A stretch of DNA of 64,000 nucleotides from Acanthococcus lagerstroemiae (taxonomy: Eukaryota > Arthropoda > Insecta > Hemiptera > Eriococcidae), in contig CM063114.1 of the NCBI GenBank assembly GCA_031841125.1, forward strand, positions 35,113,574 through 35,177,573, in the 5' to 3' direction. This document shows positions 59,238-64,000 of this stretch, in pieces (position 1 is the first letter of the stretch; the number at the start of each line of letters is the position of its first letter). A model generated the notes under the pieces. That model had not been told where the DNA came from, ran no database searches, and saw only the letters and a program-made list of their open reading frames with translations. The position numbers and the translations under genes were made by a program.

Positions 59238-59382
59238 TAGGACGATACAGACTAGCGCGCATCAACTGTAAATTCGGGCAAATGCGCGCAAGTATGGACG
59301 TCCATACACGCGCGCATTCGCCCGAATTTTGTTCGTTACATGTTACATTGCAGTTGATGCGCGCTAGTCTGTACCGGCCTTT
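59238..59382. mobile_element. Palindromic MITE, end GTACAGACTAGCGCGCATCA
   Basis: The left arm GATACAGACTAGCGCGCATC is mirrored by GATGCGCGCTAGTCTGTACC. The inner GGGCAAATGCGCGC..GCGCGCATTCGCCC also pairs. Half copies lie at 18888 and 60702-60763. Confidence 0.8.
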
Positions 59383-59386
59383 ACAT

Positions 59387-60704
59387 GAGAAGTTATCTGT
59401 CAAAAGGGCCCTTGTCAGCGATTTTGGTTTTGAGAAAAACAACTTCAAAGTTTTCAAGCTGAAAATACTCCTTTCAGACTGATTTAATTGAAAAATATGT
59501 TTTATTATAAAAAATGTTCACTGTGATTTCATTAATAGAAATGACTAGTTCATTGTTTAGTTCATTCAGAAAGGAACGCGGACAAATTAAGAAAGGAGGA
59601 TGACAAGGGCCCTTTTTAGATCCATGGGAAAATTGGTGTGGTGGGACATATTATGGTTATCAGTAGCTGTTTTCCCATAAGATAATATCGGTGAATTTCA
59701 TATATTACTCTTCTATTTTGCTTGTTTCCATACATTTATACAACATATGGAACTAAATACACAATTCCTAACTCGCAGTATGATGAGTTATTATGTATAT
59801 TCTCGTGATTGAAGCTAATGTAGTAGTGATGATGTCTCTCCATGCCGATAAGGCAACCAAAATGTGTAATTTCTGAGGCATATTATCGTGGGATGAGTTA
59901 CTCGCTTGCCCCCCTTTGATATAATGTAATGTATGCTTGGTTTTATTGACTGCATGATAAGTTTGTACACATCTCAGCATAGAATCGATGTTAATTCAGT
60001 GCGTTTGTAATAATTTATTGGCGCCAATTTCACTGAATATCGTCTTAGAGAATATATATTTCCAGTGGCGGTGTAGTGGCAAATTTTCCAGTGTGGGAAC
60101 GCTAAATATATTTGACAAAAAATTATAAGGAAAGTCCTAAGATCGTATTATGATTTTTTATCTGCGGAAAACCAGTGTGGGAACGCCGTTCCCGCTCTAC
60201 TACACCACTGTATATTTCTCTAAGAATATCGTGCGTTATACATACAGAGCGGGTTTCAGTTTATCAACTTTAACACAGAGGAACACAACACAATAACAGT
60301 TTTGAAGACGTTGCTGTTCTGCTATTGTAAACACTGGAACTTGTATGTACTTGGCACCGCCATCTCACACTGTCACACCTGCAAATTGAAATTTTCCCTT
60401 GATGTCTGTTAAATTTTCCTACTTCACCACGTTCCTGTCAGAACCTCAGAACACTTGAGGTTGCCACTTCGTTTGACAGCGATCTCAGAATGAAAGGCGC
60501 TTTTGTTGATCGACTGATATTGATAAGAGGTAAAGCGTACAAAAGATGAGGGACGTATTTGAGACAGCATGGTACGGTGAATTCGTTGATTTTGGAAAAT
60601 TTTTCAGCTGGTTCCTAAAGAGTAGGACACGCAGAATTCGAAAATCAGCATATCCGCAAAAAGGGCACCTGTTTGTCAATGGCCCTTTTGACAGATAACT
60701 TCTC
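59387..60704. mobile_element. Inverted-repeat element, 1.3 kb, TIR GAGAAGTTATCTGTCAAAAG
   Basis: 23-bp terminal inverted repeats, with ACAT on both sides (59383-59386 and 60705-60708) as a possible 4-bp duplication. The ends are nearly those of the 77-bp hairpin at 36476. No transposase frame; the interior is half of a larger inverted duplication. Confidence 0.6.
60063..60210. mobile_element. hAT MITE, 148 bp, CAGTGGCGGTGTAGTGG end
   Basis: A perfect 8-bp duplication TATATTTC (60055-60062 and 60211-60218) flanks CAGTGGCGGTGTAG and CTACTACACCACTG. The internal CAGTGTGGGAACG occurs on both sides. Confidence 0.85.
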
Positions 60705-60766
60705 ACATGTTACATTACATGTTGCATTGCAGTTGATGCGCGCTAGTCTGTACCGGCCTTTACATG

Positions 60767-61154
60767 AGCGTTCCCACGCTGGAAAATTTGCCACCACACC
60801 ACTGGAAATATATGTATATTCTCCAAGACGATATTCAGTGAAATTTGCGCCAGTAAATTATTACAAACGCACTGAATTAACATCGATTTTATGCTGATAT
60901 GTGTACAAACTTATCATGCAGTCAATAAAACCAAGCATACATTACATTATATCAAAGGGGGAAAAGCGAGTAACTCATTCCACGATAATATGCCTCAGAA
61001 ATTACACATTTTGGTTGCCTTATCGGCATGGAGAGACATCATCACTTCTACATTAGCTTCAATCACGAGAATATACATAGTAGGTAACTCATCATTCCGT
61101 GAGTTAGGAATTGTGTATTTAGTTCCATATGTTGTATGAATGTATGGAAACAAG
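60767..61154. repeat. Right arm, part 1, of a large inverted duplication of about 59.48-60.11 kb
   Basis: The reverse complement of this segment follows the left arm base by base with scattered changes. It starts inside the hAT MITE (GTTCCCACGCTGGAAAATTT) and includes AAACTTATCATGCAGTCAAT. The arm resumes at 63744 after the foldback hAT insertion. Confidence 0.85.
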
Positions 61155-63743
61155 CAGGGCCGGCAACTTTTCATAATCCCATGTGTAGCGAAAAAAACAA
61201 CACTGATTTTACACAATAACGTTTTATTATCGTATCATTAGGTCGTATGCGTAAAAAGTAGGCTTAACGTCGAAGCAAAAGAGCGGAGTGAGAGCTTTCG
61301 CTCCAAAGGGAAAAAGAGGGAACTTGAAGGTTTTGCTTCAATCCATATGCAAAAAGATTTCTCTTTCACTTCAAAGCGAACGCTCCACAAAATAAAGCGA
61401 GTACTTGAGTCATTCAAAGAAGGGAAGACGAAGATGGTGGTCGTGTACAAGGTTAAAAACGCACCAAACGTACAAAACGATGAAGTAATTTTCGGGGAAA
61501 ATCTCCGATGATTTCCAAAGAATTTCATCAGAAATCTTCGAGAAGATTCCTTTGATTTTCCAAGAATTCTATCGAAAATATTAAGGAAAGACTTCCGATA
61601 ATTTTTGAAGAATTTCATCGGACATCATTGAGGAAAATCTCCGATGATTTCAGGAGAATTTTTTCGGAAATAATTTCCGGAAAATTTCATCGAAAATCTT
61701 CGAAAAAATTTCCTATGTTGTCCAAAGAATTTCTTCAAAAATGTTCAGGAAAATTTTCCGATGATTTATAAAGATTCATCGGAAATATTTGGGAAAAAAC
61801 TCTGATTGTTTTTGGAAGAATTTTATCGAAAATCTTCGAAAAAAGTCTCCGGAGATTTCCAGAGAATAATTCATTGGAAATCTTCGAGAAGAATCTCCGA
61901 TGATTTTTAAAAAATGTCATCGGAAATTTTTGGAATAAAGAAATTCCGATAATTTCCGAAGAATTGAGATATTTCCACTCATGCGGTGGAATCGGAGATA
62001 TTTCCCGAAGACTTTTGATGAAATTCTTCGGAAATCAGCTCACAATTCCCGAAGAATTTTATCAAAAATAATTTGAGAAAAATCTCCGATAATTTCAGAA
62101 AAATATCATTAGAAATCATCGAAAATAATCTCCACTAATTTTCAGGGAATTTCATCGGAATTCTTTAGAAAAAATTTTCCACGATTTCCGAAAAATTTTC
62201 CGAAAAATCTTCGGGGAAATTCTCTGATCCCATCGCATGAGTGGGAAGCAGTCTCAGTTCTTCGGGAATCGGAATTTCCCCCCCAAAAATTCCCGATGGA
62301 ATTCCTCAAAAATCATCGGAGATTCTTCTCGAAGATTTCTGATGAAATTCTTCAAACCCATCGGAGTTTTCCCCCAAATAATTCTTATAAAATTCTTCAA
62401 AAATTATCAGAAAATTTTCTCGATGAATTTTGATGAATTTTTTTGGGAAAAATTGACAATTTTTTCTAAAGACTTTCGATGAGATTCTTCGTGAATTACC
62501 GATGAAATTTTGTAAATATCCGAGATTCTTCTTGATTTCCAATGAAATTATTCTTTGAAAATCATCGGAGATTTTTCCTGAAGATTTTCGATAAAATGCT
62601 TCAGAAACTATCGGAATTTTTCCCTGAATGTTTCCTATTCAAAACTTATCGAAAAATTTTCTCGAAGAATTTTGATACGATATTTTGAAAAAAAATTGGA
62701 AATTCTTTCTAAAGATTTTCAACGGGATTCTTCGAAAATTTTCTGAATTTTTTTCCAAGAATCTCCTATGAAATTCGTTTAAAATCATCGGAGATTCTTC
62801 TGGAAGGATTTCCAATAAAATTGTTTTTTGGAAATCATCAGAGATGTTTCCTTATAATTTCCGATAAAATTCTTCAAAAACTGTCAGATTTTTCCAAAAT
62901 ATTTTGGAAAATATTCTTTAAAAATTACTATCGGAAGATTTTTGAAGAAATCCTACGGAAAACATTGGAAATTTTCTCTGAAGATTTCCGATGAAATCTT
63001 CCGGAAATTATCAGAGATTGTTTTCAAATATTTCCGATATAATTTCTGAAAAGTCATCGGAGATTTTCCCCGAACATTTCTGATTAAATTCTGGGAAATC
63101 ATCGATAATTTATCCCAAAAATTTCCGATGAAAATCTCTGAAAATCATCAAACCTTTCTTCTGAAGAAATGCTTCAAAAATCATCAGAGATATTTCTCGA
63201 TGATTTCCAATAAAATCCCTTGGTATCGTTAGAGATTTTCTCTAAAATTTTCAATAAAATTCTCCTGAAATCATCGGAGATTTTTCTCAGTGATGTCTGA
63301 TGAAATTCTTCGAAAATGATCAGAAATTTTTTCCTTAATATTTTCGATAAAATTCCTTGGAAATTATCTTCGGAAATCAAAGGAATCTTCTCGATGATGG
63401 ATGATAACAGCACGTGTTTTTCAAAAAGAAGTCTACTCGGGACTAGATGTATTTTTTCGCGAGCGAAAGCTCCACTTTTGAAGTTAACACTTCTTTATGC
63501 ATACAACTCGAAGGGAAACCTTTTTCCCGAGCCAAACGCTCTCTTCTGAGCACAAGCTTCCTCTTTACTTTCTTCATGCATACACTCTGCAGCTTGCACT
63601 TTACTTTAGCTGAAGCTTCTCTTTATGCATACCTTCAATTGTACCAATAATTTCCCCGGTGTTGCTATGTGTAGCATCGCTACACATAAAATTCCCCATG
63701 AGTAGCATTCGCTACACACGCTATACAGAAGTTGCCGGCCCTG
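61155..63743. mobile_element. Foldback hAT element, 2.6 kb, filled with diverged minisatellite
   Basis: A perfect 8-bp duplication GAAACAAG (61147-61154 and 63744-63751) flanks TIRs CAGGGCCGGCAACTT. From about 61490 to 63400 the interior is made of variants of GATTTCCGATGAAATTCTTC and AAATCATCGGAGATTTTTC. The left half is largely the inverse of the right: ATTCCTTTGATTTTCCAAGA near 61547 answers TCGGAAATCAAAGGAATCTT near 63370. Frames inside are by-products of the repeat; no transposase. Confidence 0.88.
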
Positions 63744-64000
63744 GAAACAAGTAAAATAGAAGAGTAATACATGAAATTCACCGATATTATCTTATGGGAA
63801 AACAGCTACTGATAACCATAATAGTATGTCCCGCCACACCAATTTTCCCATGGATCTAAAAGGGGCCCTTGTCATCCTCCTTCTTTCTTGATTTGTCTGT
63901 GTTCGTTTCTGAATGAACTAAACAATGAACTAGTCATTTCTATTAGTGAAATCACAGTGAATATTTTTTATAATAACATATTTCTTAATTATATCAGTCC
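63744..64000. repeat. Right arm, part 2, of the inverted duplication (reaches window edge)
   Basis: Inverse of about 59478-59745: ACAGCTACTGATAACCATAA, CCCATGGATCTAAAAGGGGC and CATTTCTATTAGTGAAATCA all have mirror copies on the left. It is cut by the end of the window, so the true arm length is unknown. Confidence 0.85.

Noticed and set aside
61238..63413. Phe/Lys-rich open frames on both strands
   Set aside because: They are translations of the degenerate minisatellite inside the foldback hAT.

Overview
This looks like an arthropod nuclear genome, most likely a non-dipteran insect. It is AT-rich, has spliceosomal GT-AG introns, and is heavily loaded with R1-like and other non-LTR fragments, Copia and Gypsy remnants, Helitron-like repeats, tRNA-derived SINEs, hAT elements and many small palindromic MITEs. 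The short TACCTAC/GTAGGTA motif recurs throughout, which I associate with hemipteran genomes, but that species guess is weak. No bacterial features, CRISPR arrays or rRNA genes are visible.

One host gene accounts for essentially all supported host coding sequence: the 5' part of a fibrillar procollagen gene on the + strand. It starts at ATG 1817 and continues beyond the right edge. I resolve 14 coding exons (1817-2114, 12882-13067, 18555-18785, 25548-25651, 30291-30404, 30594-30729, 34041-34165, 38859-39065, 40112-40210, 44151-44259, 52142-52329, 52549-52765, 54168-54256, 57522-57683). All phases match, giving 2265 nt or 755 codons. The protein reads: signal peptide; an acidic Asn/Asp/Gly/Glu-rich stretch; a Ser/Thr-rich non-collagenous propeptide; a 13-triplet minor helix that crosses an exon junction; a short N-telopeptide; then 136 uninterrupted Gly-X-Y triplets. 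A Lys-Gly-His-Arg cross-linking site has its lysine at helix position 84. Exons cover only about 3.5% of the window.

Layout. 1-1816: upstream region with a SINE piece. Intron 1 (2.1-12.9 kb): three SINE-type insertions or neighbours, a TA-flanked MITE, a 1.8 kb long-inverted-repeat element, two regions of degenerate short motifs, a THAP-type transposase remnant and several MITEs. 13-25 kb: a 110-bp retroposed structured sequence, a 427-bp inverted-repeat element, an R1-like LINE joined to a truncated copy of the 1.8 kb element, and a 723-bp hAT. 25.6-30.3 kb: Copia, hAT, pogo/Tigger-like and R1-like fragments, all antisense to the gene. 30-44 kb: collagen exons between Helitron-like, hAT, hairpin and Gypsy insertions. 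44-57 kb: nested palindromic MITEs, several Helitron-like copies (one carrying a SINE) and more collagen exons. 57.7-64 kb: the intron after exon 14, with a degenerate tandem repeat and a large inverted duplication split by a 2.6 kb foldback hAT filled with diverged minisatellite.

The gene works alone here; no neighbouring host gene is visible. The most notable points are the fibrillar identity of the collagen with an unusual N-propeptide and phase-1 introns, the 110-bp retroposed RNA-like family, two SINEs that share a 3' tail behind different tRNA-like heads, and MITE families that share a core or loop despite differing ends.
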